Part shown: positions 32,318 to 40,988 of the stretch, in pieces
Numbering within the stretch: the stretch's first letter is position 1
How the letters are laid out: each line of letters starts with the position of its first letter
Origin: Kitasatospora sp. MMS16-BH015
Lineage (GTDB): Bacteria > Actinomycetota > Actinomycetes > Streptomycetales > Streptomycetaceae
DNA length: 64,000 nucleotides
Direction of reading: 5' to 3'
Assembly (NCBI RefSeq): GCF_002943525.1
Contig: NZ_CP025394.1
Coordinates: 8,261,001 to 8,325,000 of the forward strand
Position numbers and translations under genes: made by a program
The notes under the pieces: model-generated
Database searches by the model: none
Told to the model about the DNA's origin: nothing
The model's input: only the letters and a program-made list of their open reading frames with translations

Positions 32318-33427
32318 TCAGTGCAGCAGGGGGAGGACGGTGACCAGGGCGAGGAAGAGGACGGTGAGCAGGACGGCGCGGGGGTTGCCTAGGTTGAGGC
32401 TCCAGCCGATGCCGAAGCGCTTGGGGACGAGGAGGGCCGGGTCCTGGCGGTTGAGGTAGACGGTGCCGCCGAGGCGCCAGTGGCGGTCGTCGTCGGTGTG
32501 GACCAGGCCGGTGTCGGGTTCGGCGGGGGTGGTGGGGTCGGCGGGGAGGCGGCTGCCGCCCTGGCCGGTGCGGACGGCGACGGTGGTGAGGACGGCCAGG
32601 CCGAAGGCGACGGGGGCGAGGAGTGGGAGGGGGGAGATGGTGGTGGCGGCGGACCAGATGGAGCGGGCGGCCAGCAGGAGGGTGAGGTCGACGGCGGCGG
32701 CGAGGACCAGGAGGGCCGCGCCGAGGCGGGCGAGGTAGCGGCGGTGGCGGGCGGCGCCGGTGGCTGGGCGGGCCGGGTCGAGGTCGGCGCGGCTGCGGGC
32801 GGTGGCCCGGACGCAGGCGGACAGGACCGCGGTGACCAGGAGTTGGGCGAGCACCGGGGCGAAGGCGGAGAGCGGTGACTTGGCGGCGAACTGGTCGGCC
32901 GTGCCGTCGGCGCCGAAGTGGGTGGGGAGCCGGGCCGGCAGGTCGGCGTAGCGCAGGGCGCCGAGCACGGCCGTGGCGAGGGTGATCAGCAGGGCCGGGA
33001 GGGCCCAGAGCCACCGGACCGGGTGCGGGCCGGTGCGCAGCGAGGTGTCGGTGGCCACGCCCTGGCGCAGGCCCTCGTACCAGCCGCCGGCCTGCTTGGC
33101 TGCGAGCACCGCGCGGCGGGCCAGCACGTAGCAGGTGAGGGTCGCGGCCAGCGCGGCGAAGGCCGGGGCGAGGAGGAGGGCCGGGTGCGGCCGGGGGCCG
33201 GCGGTGGCGGCGAGGACGCAGCCGGCCGCGAGCACGGCGCCGCCGGAGAGGGCCAGGCGGCGGTGGTAGCCGCGGCGCTCGGCGGCGAGCACCGGTTCCT
33301 CGCGGCGGGCGAGCGGGATCCGGGCGCCGAACGGGAGGTCCGGTGCGGCGAGGGCCGGCATCAGCCAGGCCAGGAGCAGGACGAAGGCCGGGACGAGGAT
33401 CCCGGAGACCACCATCGGCGTGTTCAT
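32318..33427 (-). CDS. DUF1648-type membrane protein
   Basis: A 369-residue membrane protein with about seven or eight helices. It holds the DUF1648 signature LPARLPTHFGADGTADQFA and a C-terminal domain with GGTVYLNRQDPALLVPKRFGIGWSLNLGNP, seen in DUF5808-like proteins. It overlaps the preceding GntR gene by four bases (ATGA), so the regulator probably controls it. Related proteins are thought to sense or handle envelope stress; the mechanism is unknown. Confidence 0.8.
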   Translation of the reverse strand: MNTPMVVSGILVPAFVLLLAWLMPALAAPDLPFGARIPLARREEPVLAAERRGYHRRLALSGGAVLAAGCVLAATAGPRPHPALLLAPAFAALAATLTCYVLARRAVLAAKQAGGWYEGLRQGVATDTSLRTGPHPVRWLWALPALLITLATAVLGALRYADLPARLPTHFGADGTADQFAAKSPLSAFAPVLAQLLVTAVLSACVRATARSRADLDPARPATGAARHRRYLARLGAALLVLAAAVDLTLLLAARSIWSAATTISPLPLLAPVAFGLAVLTTVAVRTGQGGSRLPADPTTPAEPDTGLVHTDDDRHWRLGGTVYLNRQDPALLVPKRFGIGWSLNLGNPRAVLLTVLFLALVTVLPLLH

Positions 33428-33828
33428 GATTCCCCCTTGGTACCGAAGTCGGCGGCCGTGGCCGCGCAGGTGGCGAGCACCGTGGGCACGTCCAGACCCT
33501 GGGCCACCGCCTCGGCCAGCAGCGTGCGCAGCCGGCCGCTCCACTCGGCGGTGAAGGCGGGCTCGGCCGGGCCGGAGGCCGGATCGCGGCGGACCACCGC
33601 GCCGCTCTTGCGGTTGATCTGGAGCAGGCCCTCGCGGCGCAGCAGGTCGTAGGCCTTGGTGACGGTGTGGAAGTTGATCCCGAGGTCGGCCGCGAGCTGG
33701 CGGGTCGAGGGCAGTGCGCTGCCCCGGGCCAGCTCGCCCTCGGCGACGGCGAGCACCACCTGGTCCCTGATCTGCTGGTAGATCGGGACCTCGCTGCTCA
33801 GGTCGAGACTCAGGATCACGTCGGACAC
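33424..33828 (-). CDS. GntR-family regulator (YtrA type)
   Basis: A 134-residue GntR regulator of the short YtrA subfamily. The HTH covers residues 12-75: VPIYQQIRDQVVLAVAEGEL, ALPSTRQLAADLGINFHTV and KAYDLLRREGLLQI. Only about 60 residues follow, matching the small dimerisation domain of YtrA. It is the first gene of a two-gene operon and probably autoregulates through the palindrome just upstream. Confidence 0.9.
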   Translation of the reverse strand: MSDVILSLDLSSEVPIYQQIRDQVVLAVAEGELARGSALPSTRQLAADLGINFHTVTKAYDLLRREGLLQINRKSGAVVRRDPASGPAEPAFTAEWSGRLRTLLAEAVAQGLDVPTVLATCAATAADFGTKGES

Positions 33829-33848
33829 CCACCTGTCGGCTATCTGCT

Positions 33849-33870
33849 CTAGTACTTATAGAACAGCTAG
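33849..33870. promoter_or_regulatory. GntR operator candidate
   Basis: CTAG-N3-TT-N-TA-N-AA-N3-CTAG, a partly symmetric 22-base site, 21 bases upstream of the GntR start. It is A/T-rich compared with its surroundings and includes a TATAAG sequence on the minus strand that could serve as a -10. Confidence 0.45.
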
Positions 33871-34023
33871 CGTCGGCGGGCAAGGGGCGACTCTGCCGAC
33901 CGCTACGCCGGCCACTTCTGACATGTTGCTGCCAGCAGGCTCTGTCGGGTCTGCCGGCGGCGTCGGCGCGGGTGCTGACAGGCTCTGAAGCCTCATTGGC
34001 TCTACGAGTTGAGGAGGCGTCAG

Positions 34024-34932
34024 ATGATTTCTGTTCGGCACGCCCTGTCCCGGTGGGTGGCGGTGCTGGCCCTGGTGGTGGGTGGTCTCGCCGTGGTCGG
34101 CGCACCGGCGGCGCAGGCCGCACCGACTGCCCAGGCCGCACCGACTGCCCAGGCCGCACCGACTGCCCAGGCCGCACCGCGGGCCGGTGGTACGACGACG
34201 ATCTGCGGCTACACCCAGGTCCCGGCCGGGTGGGCGATCACCAGCGAGGACTGGGCCGGCTGTAGCGGCTACGGCCTGTTCACCATCACCGACCTCTCGG
34301 GCCGCACCTCGATCGACGTCTGCTCCAATACGCCGATGCCGGGCGGCTGGGTCATCACGGCGATGCAGAACGGCTCCGTCTGCGGGAGCTACCCGGTCTA
34401 CTCGCTGCTGAAGGTCACCGACCAGACCGTGCTCCAGGATTGCGGCCAGTCGCCGATCCCGGCCGGCTGGGTGATCACCGCGATCGCCGCCAACACGGCC
34501 GCCTGCGGCACCTACGGGACGTACACCGTGCTGCTGCCCTCCACCCAGACGACGCTCGACGTGTGCGGCGTCTCGGCGGTCCCGGACGGCTGGGTGATCA
34601 CCACCACGCGGAGCGGGTCCGGGGCCGGCTGTGGCAGCTACCCGCTCTACTCGCTGCTGAAGGTGACCACGGAGACCGCCCTCCGGATCTGCGCCCAGGG
34701 CGACGTGCCGGCCGGGTGGGTGGTCACCGCCGTCCAGAGCAGCAACTCGGCCTGCGGTGCGTACCACTACTTCGGCATCGTCAAGGTCACCACCCAGACG
34801 AGCATGCAGGTGTGCGGCCCCTCGACGATCCCGGCCGGGTGGACGATCACCCGCCAGGTTTCCGGGTCGCAGTGCGGTGTACGTCACCTACCTCATCACC
34901 AAGACGGGTCCGTGATCGCCGGGGCGGGCTGA
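34024..34932 (+). CDS. secreted six-repeat cysteine-pair protein
   Basis: A 302-residue exported protein. After a signal peptide (RHALSRWVAVLALVVGGLAVV, cleavage near AQA-AP) come three AAPTAQ repeats and six repeats of about 40 residues, starting at Cys61, 100, 140, 181, 223 and 264. Each contains PAGWVIT and a second Cys about 20 residues later, then a YxxYSLLKVTxQT-like strand. The pattern suggests six small disulfide-held beta units. I do not recognise the family. The last unit is distorted by what looks like a single-base frameshift near 34,875. ATG with GAGGAGG upstream. Confidence 0.8.
   Translation: MISVRHALSRWVAVLALVVGGLAVVGAPAAQAAPTAQAAPTAQAAPTAQAAPRAGGTTTICGYTQVPAGWAITSEDWAGCSGYGLFTITDLSGRTSIDVCSNTPMPGGWVITAMQNGSVCGSYPVYSLLKVTDQTVLQDCGQSPIPAGWVITAIAANTAACGTYGTYTVLLPSTQTTLDVCGVSAVPDGWVITTTRSGSGAGCGSYPLYSLLKVTTETALRICAQGDVPAGWVVTAVQSSNSACGAYHYFGIVKVTTQTSMQVCGPSTIPAGWTITRQVSGSQCGVRHLPHHQDGSVIAGAG
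34117..34179. repeat. 18-bp direct repeat, three exact copies
   Basis: The unit GCCGCACCGACTGCCCAG occurs exactly at 34117, 34135 and 34153, followed by half a unit. It encodes the AAPTAQ repeats after the signal peptide of the secreted protein. Identical copies imply recent slippage. Confidence 0.9.
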
Positions 34933-35053
34933 GCGGCTCCGGAGACGGAATGGTCTGCCGATCGGCCGGTGGGCATTGAGGCTGGTCGGCGGGGGTGGCT
35001 ACGGTGAATTCCGGGCGCCCCCGTACCTTGCACGTCTCTGGAAGGAGCCCACT

Positions 35054-36373
35054 GTGCTCACCTCCGTCCGTCTTGCCCGGGATCCCCTCGGGCTCTTTCG
35101 AAGTCTGGCTGCGGAGGGGCCCCTGGTGCCCCTCCGGGTCGGGCCGTTCAAGGCCCTGGTGGTCACCGATCCGGAGCTCGCCGGGGAGTTGCTCGCCGAC
35201 GACCGCACGTACGACAAGGGCGGGGCGCTGTACGACCGGATCCGGGAGCTCACCGGTGACGGTCTGGTCAGCTGCCCGCACCGGCAGCACCGGCGTCAAC
35301 GCAGGCTGCTGCAGCCGGCGTTCAGCCGGGCCAGGATTGCCGGCTACACCGAGGTGGTGAGCGGGCGGGCGGCGGCCGTGGCGCTCGCCTGGCGGGAGGG
35401 GCGCCCGGTCGATCCGCTGGCCGAGATGCTGGCGCTGACCACGGGATCGCTGGTCGAGACGATGTTCGCCGGAGAGCTGACGGAGCGTCAGATCGTGTTG
35501 GCAGTGGCGGACTACGGCACCGTGCTGGACGGGCTGTACGTGCGGGCGGTGCTGCCCCGGGTGCCGGCGCGGATCCCGGTGGCCGCCAACCGGCGGTACC
35601 GGCGGGCCGGGGCGCGGCTGCGGGCGACGCTGGCCGGCGTGGTCGCGGAGCGCCGGCGCTCGGGGTGGACGGCGGGGAACGACCTGCTCTCCGCGCTGCT
35701 GGCCCCGGGGGAGAGCGGAGGGGCCGGGTTCGGCGATCGGGAGCTCTGCGACCAGCTGGTGACCTTCCTGGTCGCGGGCTCCGAGACCACGGCGGTGGCG
35801 CTGGCCTGGGCAATCCACTTCCTGGCCGCCGACCGGGAGTTGCAGCGCCGGGTGCAGGCCGAGGTCGACGGCCGGGGGCTGGACGGGCGGGCGATCGGCG
35901 GCGCGGACCTGGCGCGGCTGCCGCTGACCCGGAACACTGTGCTCGAGGCACTGCGCTACTACCCGCCGGGGTGGCTGTTCAGCCGGGTGACCATGCGGGC
36001 CACCGTGCTGGGCGGGCAGGCCGTGCCGGCCGGCCGGACGTTGCTCTACAGCCCGTACCTCGTGCACCACCGGCCCGAGTCGTACCCCGACCCCGAGCGG
36101 TTCGACCCCGACCGGTGGGCGTCCGAGGCCCGGCACCGGCCGCCGCGCAGCGCCTTCCTCGCCTTCGGCGCGGGCGCGCGCAGCTGCATCGGCGAGCAAC
36201 TCGGGCTGGCCGAGGCCGTCCTGGTGCTGGCCACCCTGGCCGCGCACTGGGAGTGGACCGAACTCCCGGACTCGGACGCCACGCCGGTGGCCGCCGTCTC
36301 GCTGCGGCCCAAGCGGCTGCGGGTGCGGCCGACCGCGCGAGTCCGGGGAGTCGTGCCGGCGGCGCAGCCGTGA
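35054..36373 (+). CDS. cytochrome P450
   Basis: A 439-residue P450 monooxygenase. The heme-binding loop FLAFGAGARSCIGEQ places Cys378 as the axial ligand; the I-helix VAGSETTAVAL contains the acid-Thr pair; the ExxR motif is EALRYYPPGW. It is soluble, without an N-terminal anchor. GTG at 35054 is preceded by GGAG; the upstream in-frame ATG at 34976 is less likely. The stop overlaps the start of the terpene synthase gene (GTGA), so the P450 is almost certainly a tailoring enzyme for that terpene. Confidence 0.92.
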   Translation: MLTSVRLARDPLGLFRSLAAEGPLVPLRVGPFKALVVTDPELAGELLADDRTYDKGGALYDRIRELTGDGLVSCPHRQHRRQRRLLQPAFSRARIAGYTEVVSGRAAAVALAWREGRPVDPLAEMLALTTGSLVETMFAGELTERQIVLAVADYGTVLDGLYVRAVLPRVPARIPVAANRRYRRAGARLRATLAGVVAERRRSGWTAGNDLLSALLAPGESGGAGFGDRELCDQLVTFLVAGSETTAVALAWAIHFLAADRELQRRVQAEVDGRGLDGRAIGGADLARLPLTRNTVLEALRYYPPGWLFSRVTMRATVLGGQAVPAGRTLLYSPYLVHHRPESYPDPERFDPDRWASEARHRPPRSAFLAFGAGARSCIGEQLGLAEAVLVLATLAAHWEWTELPDSDATPVAAVSLRPKRLRVRPTARVRGVVPAAQP

Positions 36374-37320
36374 CGGCCGGGCCGCCGGAGCTGGTGATCC
36401 CCTTCCCCAGTCGGATCAGCCCGGACTACGAACGGGCCCGGGAGGCCCACCTGGCCTGGCCGCGCTCCTTCGGGCTGCTGCCGGGTGCGGCCGAGGCGGC
36501 GTGCCATCTCCTGGGTGACTACGCGGGGTTGGCGGCGCGGTTCCATCCCCCGGCCACCGGGCGGGACCTGGACCTGGCCGTGGACCAGCAGAGCTGGTTC
36601 TTCCTCTTCGACGACGGCTTCGACGGGCCGCTCGGGCGGCGGCCGCACCAAGTGCGGGCGGTGGTGCGCGGGTTGGCTGCAGTGCTGGCCGGCAAGCCTG
36701 GCGTGGACCCGCTGGAGCGGGCCTTCGCCGATCTGCGGCGGCGCAGCTGCCGTGGGATGTCCGGGAGTTGGCGGCTGCGCTCGGCGCTCGCCTGGCGGGA
36801 GTACTTCACCGGCCACATCGCCGAGGCGCTGGCCCGGCGGGAGGGCGTCAGGTACTCGCTCCGGCAGTACTTCGAGATCCGGCGGGCCACCATCGGGGTG
36901 CTGCCGACCCTCGACCTGGGCGAGCGGGCCCGGCACGCCGAACTGCCCCGGGCGATCCACCGCCACCGGGCGCTGGAGGAACTTCGCACGCTGGCAAGCG
37001 ACATCGTCGTCATCGACAACGACATCACCTCACTGGCCAAGGAGTGCGCGGCAGGCGAGGTCAACAACGCCGTGCTGCTGCTGCGGCGGGACCGGGGCTG
37101 CTCCACGGCCGCCGCCATCGCCGAGCTGCGGGCGCAGGCCCGGGCCCAGCTCGACTGCTTCGAGCGGGCCCGGCTGCGGCTGACCGGCGGGCGTGCCTAC
37201 CAGACGCTGCCGGTGACCGAGCGGCAGTGGGTGGACGGCTACCTCGCGGACGGGCTGCAGGCGATCGTCCGGGGCGCGAGCGACTGGCACCGGCTGTCGA
37301 GGCGGTACGTGCCGGGGTAG
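36370..37320 (+). CDS. class I terpene synthase
   Basis: A 316-residue bacterial type terpene cyclase. The Asp-rich motif is DDGFD (81-85, DDxxD type); the NSE/DTE motif is NDITSLAKE (217-225, N-D-x2-S-x3-E); the Arg pair at 171-172 in EIRRATIG is the pyrophosphate sensor; and the RY dimer is at 312-313 near the C-terminus. It would cyclise farnesyl or a longer prenyl diphosphate, and the product cannot be predicted from sequence alone. GTG overlaps the P450 stop. Confidence 0.93.
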   Translation: MTAGPPELVIPFPSRISPDYERAREAHLAWPRSFGLLPGAAEAACHLLGDYAGLAARFHPPATGRDLDLAVDQQSWFFLFDDGFDGPLGRRPHQVRAVVRGLAAVLAGKPGVDPLERAFADLRRRSCRGMSGSWRLRSALAWREYFTGHIAEALARREGVRYSLRQYFEIRRATIGVLPTLDLGERARHAELPRAIHRHRALEELRTLASDIVVIDNDITSLAKECAAGEVNNAVLLLRRDRGCSTAAAIAELRAQARAQLDCFERARLRLTGGRAYQTLPVTERQWVDGYLADGLQAIVRGASDWHRLSRRYVPG

Positions 37321-37425
37321 GGGGTCGGTCGGCAGGCTTTCCGAAGACACCGTGGGTCGACCTGCGCTGCAGCGTCCCCGACGCCACCGGCGTGGGCGCT
37401 GCCGCCCTGCGCGGCCGGTGGTGGG

Positions 37426-38703
37426 TCAGCCGAGGTCGTGGGCGGCCAGGGCGGCGCGCAGGGTGAGTTGGTCGGGGCCGCGGGCGGCGTCGAGGCCGGT
37501 GAGTTCGGCGGCTCTGCGCAGGCGGTAGTCGACGGTGTTGGGGTGCACCTGGAGGCGGGCGGCGGCCTGGCGGCGGTCGAGGCCGGCGCCGAGGAAGGCG
37601 CGCAGCGTGTCGAGGAGTTCGGGCCGTTGGAGGAGGGGGGTGAGGCGGGCGGCCAGGCGGTCGCGGGCCGGGCCGGGGCGGCTCAGCTGGTACTCGAGCA
37701 GCACGTCGTCCAGCAGGTGGAGCCCGGGGCCGCGCCCGGCACCCGCGGCCAACTCGCGGATCTCGCCGACCAGGCGGGCCGCGGCGGCCACGCCGGCCGG
37801 CGGTGCGGCGGCGGCCGCCGCCAGCAGTTCGCCGCCGCAGGCCCGGCCGAGGTCCTCGACCAGCCGGGCCAGGGCGGGCCGGTCCAGGTCGCCGAGGTCG
37901 GTGGGGGCCCGGTCGGCGGGGAGGAGGACGAGGCCGCCGCTGCCGGAGAGGGCCGAGAGCAGGTCGCCCGGGAGCCGGCGTTGGAGTTCGCCGCGCAGGC
38001 GGCGGAGCTTGCGGCGGGCGGCCACGGCGTGGTTCACCCCGGGCAGCAGCTCGTCCGGGTGCGGGCCGACGGCCAGGCCCAGCACCACGTACCCGGGCGG
38101 GAGGGCGAGGCCGGCCCGGTCGGCGGCGGCCCGGGCGTCGCCGCCCGCGAGCAGGCTGGAGAGCAGGGCCTGGCGGGCCACCTGTTCGTCGCTCAGCGCC
38201 GCCTGCCGCTCCCGGACGTAGCCGGCCGCGACGGCGCAGCTCACCAGCCGGAGGTAGTCGAGCAGCCGGTGCTGGACGAGCAGCACGTCGGCCAGGTCGG
38301 CCGGCCCGGCGGCGGCGAGCACCCGGTCCGAGCACTCCTGGGCCCCGAAGTGGTAGGCGCCGACCACGGCTTCGAGCGGTACGCCCTCGTCCGCGCGCCG
38401 GGCCGAGGACTCGCTGATCCGGGCGAGCTCGGCCTCGTCGGGCAGGGCGCCGGTGCGCAGCACCTCGGTGAAGGCGCGGATGGCGCGGTCCACCTCGCGG
38501 GTGATCTCGCCGCGCAGCTGCTCGGAGGGCAGGGCGCCGTAGGCGGGCAGCGCCGCGACCAGACGGGCCAGCACGGCGGGGGCGAGGGCCGGGGCGGCGG
38601 CCCGGAGCAGCTCGTGGACGGGCACGCCGCCGAGCTCGGGCACCCGTTCGGGGCGTGGAGCTCCGGCCGCCCCGTCGTGCGCGGTCTCGTTGTGCGCGGT
38701 CAC
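37426..38703 (-). CDS. PucR/CdaR-type helix-turn-helix regulator
   Basis: A 425-residue regulator. The last 60 residues form the PucR-type HTH (LDRRQAAARLQVHPNTVDYRLRRAAELTG), preceded by a GGDEF-like or CdaR-type middle domain and an Ala-rich N-terminal sensory region. It is divergent from a secreted lipase, suggesting control of lipase or of lipid-derived signals. The GTG overlaps a poorly conserved upstream region. Confidence 0.85.
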   Translation of the reverse strand: MTAHNETAHDGAAGAPRPERVPELGGVPVHELLRAAAPALAPAVLARLVAALPAYGALPSEQLRGEITREVDRAIRAFTEVLRTGALPDEAELARISESSARRADEGVPLEAVVGAYHFGAQECSDRVLAAAGPADLADVLLVQHRLLDYLRLVSCAVAAGYVRERQAALSDEQVARQALLSSLLAGGDARAAADRAGLALPPGYVVLGLAVGPHPDELLPGVNHAVAARRKLRRLRGELQRRLPGDLLSALSGSGGLVLLPADRAPTDLGDLDRPALARLVEDLGRACGGELLAAAAAAPPAGVAAAARLVGEIRELAAGAGRGPGLHLLDDVLLEYQLSRPGPARDRLAARLTPLLQRPELLDTLRAFLGAGLDRRQAAARLQVHPNTVDYRLRRAAELTGLDAARGPDQLTLRAALAAHDLG

Positions 38704-38777
38704 AAACCACCTCGCGAATCTCTGGGGTCCGGCCCGGGGACACCGGGCCGCACCGCCGCCATGATGTTTTCCGGGAC

Positions 38778-38797
38778 GTTACCTACCAGTTGGTAAC
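38778..38797. promoter_or_regulatory. operator candidate between PucR-type regulator and lipase
   Basis: GTTACCTACCAGTTGGTAAC carries the core TACCA-GT-TGGTA inverted repeat (38784-38795) flanked by GTTACC and GGTAAC. It lies 46 bases before the lipase ATG. A separate GGCCCGG/CCGGGCC hairpin is seen at about 38,729-38,747. Confidence 0.4.
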
Positions 38798-38842
38798 ACG
38801 CCCGCCGACGGACCACCAGAAATCCCACCACCCGGGGGAGCC

Positions 38843-40192
38843 ATGCGCCCGAAAACGTCCCGACTGCTCGCCGCCGCCGTCACCTCCGTCCTGGCCGCGA
38901 CCGCCGCCGTCGCCACCGCAGGCCCGGCCGTCGCGGCGACCTCCACCGCCACCCGCGCCGCCACGGCCTCGGCCGACCCGTTCTACCGTTACGACGGCAG
39001 CGCCCCGCTGGCCTCGTTCGCGCCCGGCACCGTGCTGAAGACCCGCACCCTGCCGTACCACGTGCTGGGGCTGCCCACCCCCGTGCGGGCGATCCAGCTG
39101 CTCTACCGCACCACGGACGCCCAGGGCCGCCCGGCGGCCAACGTCACCACCGTGGTGCGCAGCCTGACCGGTGACACCGGCAAGGCGGTCTCGTACCAGT
39201 CCTTCTACGACTCGCTCAACCCGGCGGACGGCCCCTCCCGGGCCGTGGCCGGTGACCTGAGCTTCGGCGGGCTGATCCCGAACGCCGAGGCGCTCTTCCT
39301 GGTGCCGGCGCTGCTCCAGGGCTACAACCTGGTCATCCCCGACACCGAGGGCCAGACCGCCGACTTCGCGGCCGGCCCCGAGTACGGGACCAACACGCTG
39401 GACTCGATCCGGGCCGCCACCTCCTCCGCCGACACCGGCATGGGCGCCGACACCCGGGTCGGGCTGATCGGGTACTCCGGCGGGGCCATCGCGACCAACT
39501 GGGCGGCGGCGCTGGCGCCCTCGTACGCGCCGGACGTCAACCGCAGACTGGTGGGCTACACCGAGGGCGGGCTGCTGGTGGACGCGGCGCACAACCTCGA
39601 GTACGTGAACGGCTCGCTGGTGTGGAGCGGGGTGATCCCGATGGCGGTCATCGGCGCCTCGCGCTCCTACGGGATCGACCTGACGCCCTATCTGAGCGAC
39701 TACGGCCTGTCGGTCTACCGGCAGTTGGAGCACGGGTCGATCACCGACGCCGTCGGCCACTACCCCGGGCTGACCTGGCAGAAGATGGCGAAGCCGCAGT
39801 ACGCCGACCCGGATTCGGTGCCGGACTTCCTGATGGCCGTGAACAAGATCAACCTCGGCTCGGCGCCCACTCCGACCGCGCCCGGGTACATCGCCCAGGG
39901 CGGCGGCGGGGTCTTCGAGGGCACCTTCGGCAACCCGGCCGGGGTCGGCACGGGCGACGGCGTGATGGTGGCCGGGGACGTCCGGGCGCTCGCCCGGCAG
40001 TACTGCGCGACCGGCTCCGGCCCGGTCAAGTTCCAGCAGTACGACCTGCTGAGCCACGTCGGCGCCACGGTGCCCTGGGCGCCGCAGGCCTTCCTCTGGC
40101 TGAACGACCGCTTCGCCGGCAACCCGGCCCCGTCCGACTGCGGCCGGATCCCGGCCGGCAACTCGCTCGCCCCGGAGCAGCCGGCCGGCTGA
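38843..40192 (+). CDS. secreted lipase (LIP family)
   Basis: A 449-residue alpha/beta hydrolase of the secretory lipase family. A Sec signal peptide precedes mature sequence from about residue 31. The nucleophile elbow is IGYSGGA (Ser212), and His405 in LLSHVGAT is the probable catalytic base. It would act on triacylglycerols or esters outside the cell. GGGGGAG precedes the ATG. Confidence 0.9.
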   Translation: MRPKTSRLLAAAVTSVLAATAAVATAGPAVAATSTATRAATASADPFYRYDGSAPLASFAPGTVLKTRTLPYHVLGLPTPVRAIQLLYRTTDAQGRPAANVTTVVRSLTGDTGKAVSYQSFYDSLNPADGPSRAVAGDLSFGGLIPNAEALFLVPALLQGYNLVIPDTEGQTADFAAGPEYGTNTLDSIRAATSSADTGMGADTRVGLIGYSGGAIATNWAAALAPSYAPDVNRRLVGYTEGGLLVDAAHNLEYVNGSLVWSGVIPMAVIGASRSYGIDLTPYLSDYGLSVYRQLEHGSITDAVGHYPGLTWQKMAKPQYADPDSVPDFLMAVNKINLGSAPTPTAPGYIAQGGGGVFEGTFGNPAGVGTGDGVMVAGDVRALARQYCATGSGPVKFQQYDLLSHVGATVPWAPQAFLWLNDRFAGNPAPSDCGRIPAGNSLAPEQPAG

Positions 40193-40220
40193 GGCCAGTG
40201 AGGTGGTGCCGCCGGGGTGG

Positions 40221-40988
40221 TCAGACCGGCGGCACCAGGTCGCTCGCGCTGAGCGTGTAGCCGAGGTGGGGGTAGGCGAAGTCGGTCTCGGTGTTCTCGC
40301 GGCGGCGGAGGGCGTAGAACTCGCGCTGCTGCTCCTCCTCGGCCGGGGTGAGGCGGGCGCCGTCCGGGAGGCGGGGCGTGCCGTCGGTGAACCGGAGGCG
40401 GGTGCCGGCGGTCCGGAAGGTGAGGCCGAGCCACTCGTTGTCGGCGGCCTCGGGCGCTTTGTCCAGGACGATCCGGTGCCGGAAGCGGCGATTCGCCTCG
40501 AGGGTGAAGGTGACCACGCTGCCCTGGAGGAGGGGCAGTTCGAACTTCTCGCCGGTCGTTTTCGCCTCGAAGAGGAGCTTGCGAGGTGGGCCCGCGTCCG
40601 GGTGGCGGTAGCAGGAGAAGACGGCGATGGACGAGCCCTCGGCGAGGTCGAGGGCCTGGTCCGAGTGGGCGCCCATGGTGGTGTAGGCGTTGGTGTAGGT
40701 CTCGAACAGGGCGTTGTCCAACTCGGCAGGCAGCCCTGCGCGTTCGGCGATCCGGTCGGCCAGGTGGCGGTGCACCGGGCGGAAGTGCTGCGGCGGCGCG
40801 GCGTAGCGGGTGGTGGTGCGGACCAGCGGTACGTGACCGGCCGCGTCGGCGCGGGTGAGCACCGCGCCCCGGCGGCCCTTGCCGGTGGGCTCCAGGGCGG
40901 CGGAGTCGGAGAGCCCGGCGAACACCCCCGGGTCGGTCGGGAGTACGAACGCGGCGAATCCGTCCGGGAGTTCAGGCCACGGGTGCAC
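40221..40988 (-). CDS. 2OG-Fe(II) oxygenase-like protein A
   Basis: A 255-residue protein with a likely 2OG-Fe(II) dioxygenase core: His108-x-Asp110 in GAHSDQALDL and distal His171 in RRFRHRIVL form the facial triad, and Arg192 (LTFR) could bind 2-oxoglutarate. Its C-terminal tail (RRENTETDFAYPHLGYTLSASDL) resembles the tail of the upstream neighbour. The ATG overlaps the end of that gene by 17 bases. Substrate unknown. It is convergent with the lipase. Confidence 0.75.
   Translation of the reverse strand: MHPWPELPDGFAAFVLPTDPGVFAGLSDSAALEPTGKGRRGAVLTRADAAGHVPLVRTTTRYAAPPQHFRPVHRHLADRIAERAGLPAELDNALFETYTNAYTTMGAHSDQALDLAEGSSIAVFSCYRHPDAGPPRKLLFEAKTTGEKFELPLLQGSVVTFTLEANRRFRHRIVLDKAPEAADNEWLGLTFRTAGTRLRFTDGTPRLPDGARLTPAEEEQQREFYALRRRENTETDFAYPHLGYTLSASDLVPPV

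Noticed and set aside
34976..35053. Upstream ATG for the P450
   Set aside because: It adds 26 residues with no P450 similarity; the GTG at 35054 has a better ribosome site.
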